A stretch of DNA of 33,946 nt, taken from assembly GCF_900103035.1 (NCBI RefSeq), contig NZ_FMWO01000038.1, positions 1-33,946 of the forward strand, written 5' to 3'. A program made the position numbers and the translations under genes. Shown in pieces: positions 8,076 to 17,662 of the stretch. This DNA comes from Nitrosomonas mobilis. Lineage in GTDB: Bacteria > Pseudomonadota > Gammaproteobacteria > Burkholderiales > Nitrosomonadaceae. Within the stretch, counting starts at the first letter, position 1, and every line of letters starts with the position of its first letter. The notes beneath the pieces were generated by a model. It had not been told where the DNA came from and searched no databases. It saw nothing but the letters and a program-made list of their open reading frames with translations.

Positions 8076-8948
8076 CTACTCGATATTTTGAATCTGTTCG
8101 CGCATCTGTTCGATCAGCACTTTCATTTCAACGGCTAATTGTGTGACGGTACTATCGACAGATTTAGATGCCAAGGTATTGGTTTCACGATTGAGTTCCT
8201 GCATTAAAAAATCCAGACGCTTACCAACTACACCTCCATGTTGGAGTGTATTTTCCACTTCATCCAGATGCGTATGCAGGCGCGTCAGTTCTTCATCGAC
8301 ATCAATCCGGTTGGCGAATAAAGTGAACTCCTGACGAATGCGCTCGTCCATCTCGTTGAGACCGGCTGCCTGGATAGACTGGCTCAGGCGCGACTGAAAA
8401 CCGGCAAGAATCATTGGTAATTTGGGTGACAAGGCTGCCAGAAGTTCGCGTATCCGGTTAAGCCTATCAAGTAGTAGATTCCCCAGCTTGGCACCCTCGC
8501 GTTCACGAGCGGCTATAAAAGGTTGTAAGGTCTGTTGCAGTAAATCAAGGCACGGTGTATGCAATTCGGCAGGGTTCATTGTGGTGCGGAGATCATTGAC
8601 CATGCCTGGCCAGCGAAGAATATCCGAGACAGAGAGATCGCCAGCGGTGGGAAATACGGATTTTATTTCCTGGCTTAACATCTGGAGTGTGTGGAGTTGA
8701 GCGTGATTAAGGAGAATATTTTGTATAGTATTTGTCTGGCTGGAGAGCACCAGGCGACATTCGATTTTGCCGCGCGCCAGACTGGCAGTAAGCAATTCAC
8801 GCATCGCAGGCTCCAGAGACCTCAATTCATCCGGTAAACGGAATTGTAGATCAAGAAATCGGTTGTTAACGGAGCGCAGCTCCAATGCCAGCGAAACGGA
8901 AGCATATTCTCTGGATAAGGCTGCATAGCCGGTCATGCTGGCAATCAT
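8076..8948 (-). CDS. yicC: YicC/YloC-family endoribonuclease
   Basis: This 290-residue protein has the full family length. It opens with the hallmark MIASMTGYA, followed by ELRSVNNRFLDLQFRLP in the N-terminal YicC domain, and closes with the DUF1732 region (DVDEELTRLHTHLDE, then GKRLDFLMQELNRE, then NTLASKS). E. coli YicC is a cytoplasmic endoribonuclease that affects small-RNA stability. The conserved acidic and His residues of the C-terminal block (DEELTRLxxHL) are present. It is divergent from the Tim44-like gene, with 93 bp between the two start codons for both promoters. Confidence 0.93.
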   Translation of the reverse strand: MIASMTGYAALSREYASVSLALELRSVNNRFLDLQFRLPDELRSLEPAMRELLTASLARGKIECRLVLSSQTNTIQNILLNHAQLHTLQMLSQEIKSVFPTAGDLSVSDILRWPGMVNDLRTTMNPAELHTPCLDLLQQTLQPFIAAREREGAKLGNLLLDRLNRIRELLAALSPKLPMILAGFQSRLSQSIQAAGLNEMDERIRQEFTLFANRIDVDEELTRLHTHLDEVENTLQHGGVVGKRLDFLMQELNRETNTLASKSVDSTVTQLAVEMKVLIEQMREQIQNIE

Positions 8949-9041
8949 AATGACGCGGAGCCTAGCCGTTGACCAGTGAAATTGGGGATGGTGCTATACT
9001 GATTCATTGCATTATTTTTTCAACAAAAGGAGACAACACAA

Positions 9042-9956
9042 ATGAGAATACTAGCATTTTTGACACTTGCTCTGTTTACCTTCAGCCTGATGGCATTTGA
9101 TGCGGAAGCGCGACGGATGGGTGGAGGTAAAAGCTTGGGTAAGCAGCGTGACTCAATGAATCTTAACAAACAACAAGCCGCGCCGAAGCAACAACCACAG
9201 CAGGCTGCCGGCGCATCAACCGCGGCTGCAGGCGGTGCTGCGGCTGCAGGTGGTAGTAAATGGCTCGGCCCACTTGCCGGATTGGCTGCGGGCGGATTGC
9301 TGGCAGCGTTATTTATGGGTGGCGCATTTGATGGCATCAATATGATGGATATTCTGGTATTGATTGCATTGGCGGCAGGTATCTTCTTTGTGATGCGCAT
9401 GTTGGGCAGGCGGGCACAGGGAGGGACTTCCCGGCCAATGCAGTATGCGGGTGGTGGAGCAGGGCAGACAACAGGAGGAATGCCATCTTCAGGGCATGAC
9501 GGTGCTACTGCGGGCCGTGATTCCTTCAGTACCGATGTTCAGCAGCCTGATCAGGCGAACAGCTCAATTCCTGCAGATTTCGATGTGGATGGATTTCTCA
9601 AGCAGGCTAAGCGTTCCTTCATTGCGCTACAAGCTGCTCATGATGCGCAGGATCTGGAAGAAATCCGTGATTTCACCACACCTGAGCTATTTGCCGAGCT
9701 GAACGCGCAAATCGAGCAGGATGCCAGTGCGGGTCAACAGACAGAAGTGCTGTTTATCGAAGCAAATCTGCTCGATCTGGTCACTGAGGGCAATCAGGCT
9801 GTCGCAAGTGTTCGTTTTAACGGGCAATTACGGGAATCTCCCGATGCGCAAGCGGAATCTTTCGATGAAATCTGGCACGTGCAGAAAGATCTGGATGATC
9901 GCCGTTCTGCCTGGCTGTTGGCTGGAATTCAGCAGGCTGCTGATCTGAAGCATTGA
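9042..9956 (+). CDS. Tim44-like domain membrane protein
   Basis: This is a 304-residue protein with an N-terminal hydrophobic signal (MRILAFLTLALFTFSLMAFD), a Gln/Ala/Gly low-complexity linker (about 43-72), two hydrophobic segments (about 75-95 and 102-120) and a C-terminal Tim44-like domain (about 180-302, with FDVDGFLKQAKRSFIALQAA and FDEIWHVQKD). Bacterial Tim44-like proteins are membrane-associated and of uncertain function; the domain is shared with mitochondrial Tim44 and ribosomal mL45. The start is clear: AAGGAG lies ahead of the ATG at 9042. Its stop codon overlaps the start of the next gene, nudF, so they are co-transcribed. Confidence 0.88.
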   Translation: MRILAFLTLALFTFSLMAFDAEARRMGGGKSLGKQRDSMNLNKQQAAPKQQPQQAAGASTAAAGGAAAAGGSKWLGPLAGLAAGGLLAALFMGGAFDGINMMDILVLIALAAGIFFVMRMLGRRAQGGTSRPMQYAGGGAGQTTGGMPSSGHDGATAGRDSFSTDVQQPDQANSSIPADFDVDGFLKQAKRSFIALQAAHDAQDLEEIRDFTTPELFAELNAQIEQDASAGQQTEVLFIEANLLDLVTEGNQAVASVRFNGQLRESPDAQAESFDEIWHVQKDLDDRRSAWLLAGIQQAADLKH

Positions 9957-10633
9957 GTGAATGTACCAACAAGCAGCTTCAGGAAATATATGGTGAGTGC
10001 TCATTTTCTGAAGTTGCTGCTGACGATGACCTGAGTTACGAAATTCTGGACAAGGCGGTTTGCTACCAGGGTTTCTTTCGCATGGAACGCTACCATGTGC
10101 GCCACCACAAGTTCAGTGGTGAATGGAGCAAGCCGTTTACGCGTGAGCTGCTTGAGCGTGGTCATGCTGCTGCAGTATTGCCGTATGACCCTGAAATGGA
10201 CTGCGTAGTACTGATTGAACAGTTCCGGATTGGCGCGCTTAAGGCACCCGGTGGTGCGTGGCTGCTGGAAATTGTTGCGGGGATCATCGACGCAGACGAA
10301 ACGCCACAGCAGGTAGTTATTCGAGAAGCGGTCGAGGAAGCGGGCTGTCACATCGCTGAATTAGTACCGCTGTATGATTATCTGGTGAGTCCCGGGGGCA
10401 CTTCAGAGCAAATCGCACTGTTTTGTGGCAAAACTGATACGACCAAGGTGGCTGATGGCACAATTCATGGCTTGGCAAATGAGGACGAGGATATCAGGGT
10501 GCATGTGATGGCCTTGTCCAAGGCATTGACTTTACTCTCTTCTGGTGCGGTCAAATCGGCTAGTGCCATCATCGCGTTGCAATGGCTGGCATTGAATCGA
10601 GAGGCTATTCGCCTACGTTGGTCAACGGGGTAA
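9953..10633 (+). CDS. nudF: ADP-ribose pyrophosphatase (Nudix)
   Basis: This 226-residue enzyme hydrolyses ADP-ribose to AMP and ribose 5-phosphate. The Nudix box is complete (G-x5-E-x7-REAVEEAG, in GIIDADE and REAVEEAGCH). NudF-specific stretches are also present: ERGHAAAVLPYDP, VLIEQFRIGAL, LVSPGGTSEQ, IHGLANEDEDIRVHV and IIALQWL. The start is probably the TTG at 9953, whose bases overlap the Tim44-like stop codon (TTGA); the family begins well before the next ATG at 10083. Translational coupling to the upstream gene is likely, because the ribosome binding site is weak. Confidence 0.9.
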   Translation: MSECTNKQLQEIYGECSFSEVAADDDLSYEILDKAVCYQGFFRMERYHVRHHKFSGEWSKPFTRELLERGHAAAVLPYDPEMDCVVLIEQFRIGALKAPGGAWLLEIVAGIIDADETPQQVVIREAVEEAGCHIAELVPLYDYLVSPGGTSEQIALFCGKTDTTKVADGTIHGLANEDEDIRVHVMALSKALTLLSSGAVKSASAIIALQWLALNREAIRLRWSTG

Positions 10634-12064
10634 ATGCCTATGAATACAGCATATTTATGGTGGCGTAGTGTGATGCAGCTTGTTGTCCTTCTCACTATTT
10701 TACTGTTTGCTGGCCCGTCAATTGCAAAAAACGATGATCCAGTCAAAACGCTTCAGAATAATTCGGTAGTCAACCATGCCATCGGCGTCTGGCTGGATAT
10801 CGATGGTGTTATTGGTCCGGCGGTACACGATTATGTGCAACGCAGTTTAGCCAAGGCACAGGAGCAACAGGCGCGCGTAATTATTCTGCGAATCAATACA
10901 CCGGGCGGCTTGGATGTATCGATGCGCAACATTATTCAGGATATTATTGCGTCCCCCATTCCAGTCGTTGGATATGTTGCTCCAAGCGGTGCGCGCGCAG
11001 CCAGTGCGGGTACTTATATTCTTTATGCCAGCCATATTGCGGCAATGTCGCCCGCCACCAATCTTGGTGCGGCAACACCGGTAAAAATTGGCGGCTTGCC
11101 GCAATTGCCTGACCCCGCCAGGGAGAAACCGACCGATCAATCGGGTGAACTGCCAGTAGCACAGGATGACGCTATGACCAGAAAAGTCATCAATGATGCG
11201 GTTGCCTATATTCGAGGGCTCGCGGAGATGCGCGGGCGGAATGCCGACTGGGCGGAGCAGGCGGTACGTGCGGGAGTAAGCTTGACTGCCAGTGATGCGC
11301 TCAAGGAAAACGTCATTGATCTGATCGCGACCGATCTGGATGATCTGTTGCTCAAGATTCATGGGCGAACCGTCAGTGCGGCTGGTGAAGAGGTCACTCT
11401 TGCCACACAAGACCTGAGACTGGTTCGGATCGAGCCAGACTGGCGCGCGCGCCTGCTCGCAGTCATCACCGATCCCAGCATTGCTTATATTCTGATGTTG
11501 ATTGGCATATATGGCCTGATTCTGGAATTTGCCAATCCCGGAACGATTGTCGCTGGTGTGGTCGGCACGATCAGCCTGCTGCTGGCACTCTTTGCCTTTC
11601 AGGTGTTGCCGGTTAATTACGCTGGCATGGCGCTGATTTTTCTGGGAATTGCTTTCATGCTGGCGGAGGCGTTTGCACCGAGTTTTGGTGCGTTGGGCCT
11701 GGGTGGTATCACCGCCTTTGCAATCGGTTCGGTGATACTGATTGATACCGATATTCCGGGTTACGGCATCTCATTACCGCTGATCGTCACATTTACACTG
11801 TTGTCTGCGGGCGTCTGCATTTTTATACTGGGGATGGCGCTTAAGGCCAGAAAAAGACCTGTAGTAACTGGAAGCGAGCGAATGCTGCATAGTGTGGGTG
11901 AAGTGATGGAAGATTTTGATCGGGAGGGCTGGGTGCGTGTACAGGGTGAACAATGGCGCGCGCGCACCCACTCGCCGCTCAAAGCTCGTCAGCGAGTCAA
12001 GGTGACGGCTATGCATGGATTATTACTGGAAGTAGAACCTGGGAACGACACACTGGAGAGCTAA
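10634..12064 (+). CDS. NfeD-type membrane-bound ClpP-class serine protease
   Basis: This 476-residue protein has a signal or anchor (residues 12-31), a ClpP-like protease domain (about 48-245), several membrane segments (about 275-400) and a C-terminal OB-fold NfeD domain. The Ser-Lys dyad is visible: S124 in RAASAGTY and K184 in [12 protein letters not shown], matching Ser97 and Lys138 of Pyrococcus PH1510 with a longer insertion between them. The oxyanion stretch NTPGGLD is present. PH1510-type proteases cut the C-terminus of their partner stomatin; here the slipin gene follows by 1 bp. ATG codons at 10634 and 10640 are both possible starts after GGGG. Confidence 0.92.
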   Translation: MPMNTAYLWWRSVMQLVVLLTILLFAGPSIAKNDDPVKTLQNNSVVNHAIGVWLDIDGVIGPAVHDYVQRSLAKAQEQQARVIILRINTPGGLDVSMRNIIQDIIASPIPVVGYVAPSGARAASAGTYILYASHIAAMSPATNLGAATPVKIGGLPQLPDPAREKPTDQSGELPVAQDDAMTRKVINDAVAYIRGLAEMRGRNADWAEQAVRAGVSLTASDALKENVIDLIATDLDDLLLKIHGRTVSAAGEEVTLATQDLRLVRIEPDWRARLLAVITDPSIAYILMLIGIYGLILEFANPGTIVAGVVGTISLLLALFAFQVLPVNYAGMALIFLGIAFMLAEAFAPSFGALGLGGITAFAIGSVILIDTDIPGYGISLPLIVTFTLLSAGVCIFILGMALKARKRPVVTGSERMLHSVGEVMEDFDREGWVRVQGEQWRARTHSPLKARQRVKVTAMHGLLLEVEPGNDTLES

Positions 12065-12065
12065 C

Positions 12066-12854
12066 ATGGATACTGATATTTTTTCTGCAACTATATTATT
12101 GATTTTTTTTGCTGTCTTTTTTCTGGCAAGCGCCTTCAAGGTACTCAGGGAATACGAACGTGGTGTTGTATTTATGTTGGGGCGGTTCTGGAAGGTCAAG
12201 GGACCCGGACTGGTCATTGTTATTCCGATTATTCAAACCATGGTGCGAGTGGATTTGCGTACTATCGTCATGGATGTGCCGAGTCAGGATGTGATTTCAC
12301 GTGATAACGTCTCAGTAAAAGTCAATGCGGTGCTGTATTTCCGGGTGGTTGACCCAGAGAAATCCATCATTCAGGTTGAGGACTATCATATGGCGACCAG
12401 TCAACTTGCGCAAACTACGCTGCGTTCGGTGCTGGGGCAGCATGAGCTGGATGAAATGCTTGCTAGTCGCGATTCGCTCAATACAGACATTCAAACGATT
12501 CTGGATGAACAGACCGATGCCTGGGGAATCAAGGTGTCCAACGTGGAAATCAAGCACGTCGATCTCAATGAAACCATGATTCGCGCGATTGCCAAACAGG
12601 CTGAAGCCGAGCGTGAGCGTCGCGCCAAAGTCATTCATGCTGAGGGAGAATTGCAGGCTTCCTATCATTTGCTGGAAGCTTCGCAGGTTTTATCCCAGCA
12701 GCCACAAGCAATACAGTTGCGCTATTTACAGACGTTAAACGAAATAGCTGGCGAGAAAAACTCTACGATTGTTTTTCCTTTACCAATGGAATTTTTAACC
12801 GCCTTACAAAAAACGACAGAAAAAATGCCGGCTGCCGTTACAAAAGCAGATTGA
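12066..12854 (+). CDS. Slipin (SPFH/stomatin family)
   Basis: This 262-residue protein has a single N-terminal membrane hairpin (about residues 6-24), then the SPFH core starting at [20 protein letters not shown] and [20 protein letters not shown], and ends with a helix rich in Ala and Glu ([19 protein letters not shown]). Slipins form membrane microdomain scaffolds and are partners or substrates of the NfeD protease encoded just upstream. The start is the ATG at 12066 after GGAG. The hydrophobic C-terminal stretch that the protease cleaves in PH1511 is not obvious here; the visible end is polar. Confidence 0.93.
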   Translation: MDTDIFSATILLIFFAVFFLASAFKVLREYERGVVFMLGRFWKVKGPGLVIVIPIIQTMVRVDLRTIVMDVPSQDVISRDNVSVKVNAVLYFRVVDPEKSIIQVEDYHMATSQLAQTTLRSVLGQHELDEMLASRDSLNTDIQTILDEQTDAWGIKVSNVEIKHVDLNETMIRAIAKQAEAERERRAKVIHAEGELQASYHLLEASQVLSQQPQAIQLRYLQTLNEIAGEKNSTIVFPLPMEFLTALQKTTEKMPAAVTKAD

Positions 12855-12983
12855 GTCCGGTTTTCAGTGAACACCTGTAAGTAACATATCTTGTAAAGTA
12901 GATTGAAAAACGAGATTCAATTATCAAATTTATTTGCCAGAAAATGGAATCTTGACCTTTAACTACATTATGAGAGAAAAAAT

Positions 12984-13853
12984 ATGACTAAACTCACTCG
13001 ACGTTTTTACTCTGGTTTATTGGCATTGCTACTGGCTGGCCACATTCAGCTGGCAATGGCCGATATCGTTGGCGAAACTGAAAAAGTGCTGAACTGGGCG
13101 GAAAAAGTATTTCCTGATTTTTTCCCCGGCCATCAGGTTACTCAAACTTTTGAGAACTGGCGGTTCCGCTACTATCCCGAGACCGGAATTTATACTGGGA
13201 TCAGCACGCTGGATATGGCCGGGTACGTAATGGGGGGGGCATTCGGTGATGCGCCAAATAGAATTGGGGCATTAGCCAACCTGTTGGATGAGGTGGCCAG
13301 GTCGGATGAAAATGGCAGCATTGCAGCCTGTGATACCAGCGGTATGCCGGAAGGCATGATTTTTCGTCAGAGTAATAACGTAGTTGATATTTCTACGAAT
13401 GGCTGTATTGTATTGCCGGAAGACGGTGGCGGCAATTTATGTGAACCGCCCGAACAATTGTCGGCAACCGGGATTCACTTGTTTATGACAACCGAAATTC
13501 TTGAGAGTAATTTTAGTGGCGTGATTATCGGTAACCCTCTGTATTCAGGAATCCTTAATCAGAATTCCGTAAATAACAAAACATGCATGATCAACGCGCC
13601 AGCTGAAAATACCGACTTGACCATCAATTTTAATATTTGCTATGACATGACGGCGCAATTTCAGGGATTTGTCGGTTTGCCTGGTATCACGATCAATCCG
13701 CCTGTGACGCAGACCACGAGAGGTTCCAATAAAATGCAGGTTGTACAGGACTGTCTGGCGACGGATGCAGATACGGTGTTTGATGCTTTTACCAATGAAA
13801 CCTGGATTCGCAATTCACAAACCGGCAATCTGGAAAAACTACCGACATTCTGA
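12984..13853 (+). CDS. Secreted protein of unknown function with WAE-FPxxFPG N-terminal module
   Basis: This 289-residue protein has a signal peptide ending near residue 26 (LAMA-D). The first mature segment, LNWAEKVFPDFFPGHQ and then FRYYPETGIYTGIS, with VMGGAFGD, is a small module I have seen at the ends of many betaproteobacterial extracellular proteins; it has no known activity. The rest contains six Cys (in AACD, NGCIV, NLCEP, KTCM, NICYD and QDCL), which suggests disulfides in the periplasm or outside the cell. No enzyme motif is seen. It is a single gene, with a 129-bp leader and a strong terminator behind it. Confidence 0.7.
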   Translation: MTKLTRRFYSGLLALLLAGHIQLAMADIVGETEKVLNWAEKVFPDFFPGHQVTQTFENWRFRYYPETGIYTGISTLDMAGYVMGGAFGDAPNRIGALANLLDEVARSDENGSIAACDTSGMPEGMIFRQSNNVVDISTNGCIVLPEDGGGNLCEPPEQLSATGIHLFMTTEILESNFSGVIIGNPLYSGILNQNSVNNKTCMINAPAENTDLTINFNICYDMTAQFQGFVGLPGITINPPVTQTTRGSNKMQVVQDCLATDADTVFDAFTNETWIRNSQTGNLEKLPTF

Positions 13854-13886
13854 GTGGTTTGACAAGAGAAGCTGTACTTGATGCCC

Positions 13887-13922
13887 ATGCCGCCAGTGAA
13901 AGATTTCCTGGCGGCATTTTTA
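13887..13922 (+). terminator. Rho-independent terminator behind the secreted-protein gene
   Basis: ATGCCGCCAG (13887-13896) pairs fully with CTGGCGGCAT (13908-13917) across an 11-nt loop, followed directly by TTTTT. It lies 34 bp behind the stop codon at 13853. The 290 bp from here to the phosphodiesterase gene hold no further gene that I can see. Confidence 0.88.
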
Positions 13923-14237
13923 TTGCGACTGACACGAGCGTACTCATTGAAAATGAACATCCTCCCGCAGGTTGATTACAGCGAACTGTAAGTAAACTCA
14001 CTTTACGAAGAAATGTTTCATGTTAAAAATATTGCTGCCGATAGATAGTTCGATATTCGTGCTTTGCAGTTCAGGCAGTCGCCAGGTTTAGCTGTCTACA
14101 AGCTGTTTGAGCTGACAATCTTGCAAGGAATCAAGGAATGTTGCTCAAATTAGCAAAGCACCCCTGGATTCCCTTGCTGTTTCCACTTAAACACGCTGAG
14201 CATTTCGGTTAAATTGGCCGAACAAGGAGACAAAATC

Positions 14238-15002
14238 TTGAAATTAAAAGTGCTCGGATGTAACGGCGGAATAGGAGGAGGTGCCCATACTACTGCAATG
14301 TTATTGGATGAAGATATCCTGATCGATGCCGGCACAGGTGTGGGCAACCTATCGTTGGAAGAATTGCTGAAGATCGATCATGTATTTGTGACACATGCTC
14401 ATCTGGATCACATTGCCTTCATCCCGTTTCTGGTGGATACCGTTGGTTGCCAGCGTGAACAGCCGCTGATTGTACATGCCCTGCCAGAAACGCTGAGCAG
14501 CCTGCAGCAACATATCTTCAACTGGCATATCTGGCCGGATTTCACGAAAATACCTAATACTACCCGTCCTTACATGCGCCTGGAGTCCCTCAGTGTTGGT
14601 ACAGCCATCGTTCTGAATGGACGTCGGATTACTCCCTTGCCCAGCAATCACACTGTGCCATCGGTTGGTTTCTGGCTCGATTCCGGCCAGGCCAGTCTGG
14701 CTTTCACTGGCGACACCACGACACACGACCCCTTCTGGGAGGTGATCAATCAGATCGATAATCTGCGCTACCTGATTATCGAATCCGCATTCAGTAATGC
14801 CAAGCAGGATATAGCGATTCGCTCCAAACATTTTTGCCCGGCATTACTGATAGAAGAATTTAAAAAACTGCAGCGGGATGTCGATATTTATATTACCCAT
14901 CTGCGACAGGAAGAAGCTGAGCAGACTATGCGCGAAATTATGGCTGGCGTTAGCGATTTACATCCCCAAAGACTACTCTATCAGCAGATATTTGAATTTT
15001 AG
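14238..15002 (+). CDS. Class II 3',5'-cyclic-nucleotide phosphodiesterase, MBL fold
   Basis: The frame is open from a TTG at 14214, but AAGGAG at 14224-14229 points to the TTG at 14238 (LKLKVLGCNGGIGGG), which matches the family N-terminus and gives 254 residues. The metallo-beta-lactamase motif THAHLDH is present near residue 55, followed by the later metal ligands in SNHTVP, FTGDTTTHD and YITHLRQEE. Class II phosphodiesterases hydrolyse cAMP or cGMP. It sits 17 bp before the GAF-PilB-like ATPase gene, so the two are probably co-transcribed, and a link between cyclic nucleotides and the pilus or secretion ATPase is possible but inferred. Confidence 0.85.
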   Translation: MKLKVLGCNGGIGGGAHTTAMLLDEDILIDAGTGVGNLSLEELLKIDHVFVTHAHLDHIAFIPFLVDTVGCQREQPLIVHALPETLSSLQQHIFNWHIWPDFTKIPNTTRPYMRLESLSVGTAIVLNGRRITPLPSNHTVPSVGFWLDSGQASLAFTGDTTTHDPFWEVINQIDNLRYLIIESAFSNAKQDIAIRSKHFCPALLIEEFKKLQRDVDIYITHLRQEEAEQTMREIMAGVSDLHPQRLLYQQIFEF

Positions 15003-15019
15003 TTTCAGGACAGTCAGAA

Positions 15020-17404
15020 ATGAATACACCCTTGGCTTTGGAGCCACGCGAGAATGAGCCGGTACGTGACGATAGCACACTGGGTTTCGTCGGTAATTTG
15101 CGAGCAGTCATCAATAAAATTTATGCAGCGGCCAATATTGATGAAATTCTTCCCGATATCAGTCGCGATATCTGTACCCTGTTCAACGCTGATCGCCTGA
15201 CCATTTATACCGTCAGCGAAGATAAATCGTCGATCGCCGCACGGATTAAAACCGGGCTGGATACCTTCCAGGATTTGCGTTTACCAATCAATGAACACAG
15301 TGTTGCGGGTTACGTCAGTCTGCATAAAAAAACGGTTAATTTACGTGATGTTTATGATCGCAGCGAACTGAACGTACTTGGCGAGCATTTACGCTTCCTG
15401 CAGGAAGTGGATAAACGCACTGGTTACCGCACCAAGCAGATGTTGGTAGCACCTATCCTGCATGGAGGTGAACCTGAGGTATTTGGGGTGGTGCAGATAA
15501 TCAATAGCAAAGATGACCAGCCTTTTTCACCCATGATTGTCGAGAGTCTGAAAGAAATCTGCCAAACACTCGCTATTGCCTTCAAACAACGCCAGAAACA
15601 GCAATTACTCGGCAAAACCCGTTACGATCACCTGATTATCGAAGATGTCATCAGTGCCGCAGAGTTTGCGCTGGCAACGCGGCAGGCGCGGGAAACCGGT
15701 CGCAATCTCGAAGACGTGCTGATTGATCAATTTGATATAAAACCTGCGCAGATTGGAAATGCACTGGCGAGTTTTTTTGGCGTTCATTACGAACCCTTTC
15801 GGGCTGATCGGATCAAGCCGCTGGATTTATTAAAAAACATTAAGCGGGAATTTGCGGAGAGTAATAACTGGTTGCCGATAGACGATAGTACAAAGGGCCT
15901 GACCGTGTTGGCACTCGATCCTGACAGGATCAAGGCATTACGTATCGTCAACCAGATCTTCCCAAAGCATAAAATCATTTATAGCGTGTCTACACAACGC
16001 GAATTTTACGCCACACTCGATCTATTTTATGGCACCAGTGACGCGCCTATCGAGGGCGACAGCATCAACGTCATGCTCTCTGGTTTGACTGATGAGACTG
16101 GTGACACAATCGAGGAGGAAGACGATGAAGTTTCTGCTGCTGCGGATAACGAACTGGTCAAGCTGGTGAATCGTATCATCATGGATGCGCACAAGCTCGG
16201 AGTATCTGATATTCATATCGAACCTCTGCCAGGCAAGGAAAAAACCGGCATCCGTTTCCGCAAGGACGGCTCCTTGCTGCCCTATATCGAGATTCCAGCC
16301 AGTTACCGCAACTCACTGGTTACCCGCATTAAGATTATGTGTGACCTTGATATCTCCGAGAAACGTAAACCGCAGGATGGCAAAATCAAGTTTCGTAAAT
16401 TTGCACCACTCGATATCGAATTGCGGGTAGCAACCATTCCTTCAGCTGGTGGCGTGGAAGATGTCGTAATGCGGATTCTGGCAGCAGGCGAACCGATTCC
16501 GCTCGACAAAATGGGTTTCACCACTCATAACCTGAAAACGCTCAAATCCATTGTGGCGAAACCATATGGTTTATTCTTTGTTTGTGGCCCAACCGGCTCG
16601 GGTAAGACCACTACGCTGCACTCCATTCTCAAACATTTAAACACGCCGGCAACCAAGATATGGACGGCAGAAGATCCGGTCGAGATCACGCAGAAGGGAT
16701 TGCGTCAGGTGCAGATCAACGCTAAAGCCGGGTTAACGTTTGCCACCATCATGAAATCATTTCTCCGCGCAGATCCGGACATCATCATGGTTGGGGAAAT
16801 GCGTGACAAGGAAACTACCAGTATCGGCATCGAGGCCTCACTTACCGGCCACCTGGTCTTTGCGACGCTCCATACCAACAGCGCACCGGAATCCATCATC
16901 CGCCTGTTGGACATGGGCATGGATCCGTTCAATTTTGCCGATGCCCTGCTAGGTATTCTCGCGCAACGTCTGGCAAAACGCCTCTGCAGTAAGTGCAAGC
17001 GGGAGCACATTGCCAGCGATGACGAAATTCATACATTGCTGGCCGAGTATTGTGAAGAACTGAGAAATACCGCCTATTTCAAGGTAGATCCGGATGCGGC
17101 TAGCCGGGAAATCGCATCACGCTGGATGGAGCAATATGGCGATGAAAATGGGAAAATTACCCTGCATGAAGCGGTTGGTTGTGATCATTGCACCGGTACC
17201 GGTTATGCCGGCCGGGTCGGGCTACATGAGTTACTGTCAGCAACTGATGCTCTGAAGAAAAATATCCAGGAACATGCCCGCGTTGCGGAAATGCTAGCCA
17301 CTGCATTACAGGAAGGCATGCGCACTTTGAAACAGGACGGTATCGAAAAAGTCCTCCAAGGCATTACCGACATTCATCAGGTACGCGCCGTCTGCGTGAA
17401 ATAA
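15020..17404 (+). CDS. PilB/GspE-type secretion ATPase with N-terminal GAF domain
   Basis: This 794-residue protein has a GAF sensor domain (about 25-195), an MshEN/T2SSE N-terminal domain (about 200-335), an acidic linker (360-372) and the hexameric ATPase domain (about 375-790). The Walker A is GPTGSGKT (523-530), the Asp box EDPVE (551-555), the Walker B DIIMVGEMRD, the His box TLHTNSAPES, and the tetracysteine zinc site C656, C659, C721 and C724. These are the marks of assembly ATPases rather than PilT. MshEN domains can bind cyclic di-GMP. It is longer than standard PilB (about 570 residues) because of the GAF domain. No other pilus or secretion genes are adjacent, so it may be an orphan regulator or a PilB variant working with machinery elsewhere. 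Confidence 0.9.
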   Translation: MNTPLALEPRENEPVRDDSTLGFVGNLRAVINKIYAAANIDEILPDISRDICTLFNADRLTIYTVSEDKSSIAARIKTGLDTFQDLRLPINEHSVAGYVSLHKKTVNLRDVYDRSELNVLGEHLRFLQEVDKRTGYRTKQMLVAPILHGGEPEVFGVVQIINSKDDQPFSPMIVESLKEICQTLAIAFKQRQKQQLLGKTRYDHLIIEDVISAAEFALATRQARETGRNLEDVLIDQFDIKPAQIGNALASFFGVHYEPFRADRIKPLDLLKNIKREFAESNNWLPIDDSTKGLTVLALDPDRIKALRIVNQIFPKHKIIYSVSTQREFYATLDLFYGTSDAPIEGDSINVMLSGLTDETGDTIEEEDDEVSAAADNELVKLVNRIIMDAHKLGVSDIHIEPLPGKEKTGIRFRKDGSLLPYIEIPASYRNSLVTRIKIMCDLDISEKRKPQDGKIKFRKFAPLDIELRVATIPSAGGVEDVVMRILAAGEPIPLDKMGFTTHNLKTLKSIVAKPYGLFFVCGPTGSGKTTTLHSILKHLNTPATKIWTAEDPVEITQKGLRQVQINAKAGLTFATIMKSFLRADPDIIMVGEMRDKETTSIGIEASLTGHLVFATLHTNSAPESIIRLLDMGMDPFNFADALLGILAQRLAKRLCSKCKREHIASDDEIHTLLAEYCEELRNTAYFKVDPDAASREIASRWMEQYGDENGKITLHEAVGCDHCTGTGYAGRVGLHELLSATDALKKNIQEHARVAEMLATALQEGMRTLKQDGIEKVLQGITDIHQVRAVCVK

Positions 17405-17640
17405 TTTAAGAGTGTTGCCTTCGGATTGACGTTACTGCCATCCCAAAATAGTCAGGCGATCAGCGTTGAATAGGTGCAGATATTGAGGCTGATATCGGGA
17501 AGAACTTCATCAATATTGACTGGCGCATAAACCTTATTGATGACTGCTCGCAAATTACCAGTGAAACCTGGTGGGTTATCGTCTGATTGTGTGAGATGTA
17601 TCCATAACAAGACCCAGAAACTTGTTCAGTTCTACTGACA

Positions 17641-17662
17641 CCACACCAATCAGTTGGTGTGG
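17641..17662 (-). terminator. Hairpin directly behind orf1 of the sNOR cluster
   Basis: CCACACCAA (17641-17649) and TTGGTGTGG (17654-17662) form a perfect 9-bp stem with a 4-nt loop, touching the orf1 stop codon at 17663-17665. No U-run follows on the minus strand, so it is either a weak or Rho-assisted terminator or a 3'-end stabiliser. The remaining 236 bp to the ATPase stop codon hold no recognisable gene; an open stretch of 38 codons at 17470-17586 (+) reads like protein but has no start. Confidence 0.6.

Noticed and set aside
17470..17586. Open stretch of 38 codons reading NFINIDWRINLIDDC and then SETWWVIV
   Set aside because: It looks somewhat like protein but has no start codon, is short and matches no family I can name.
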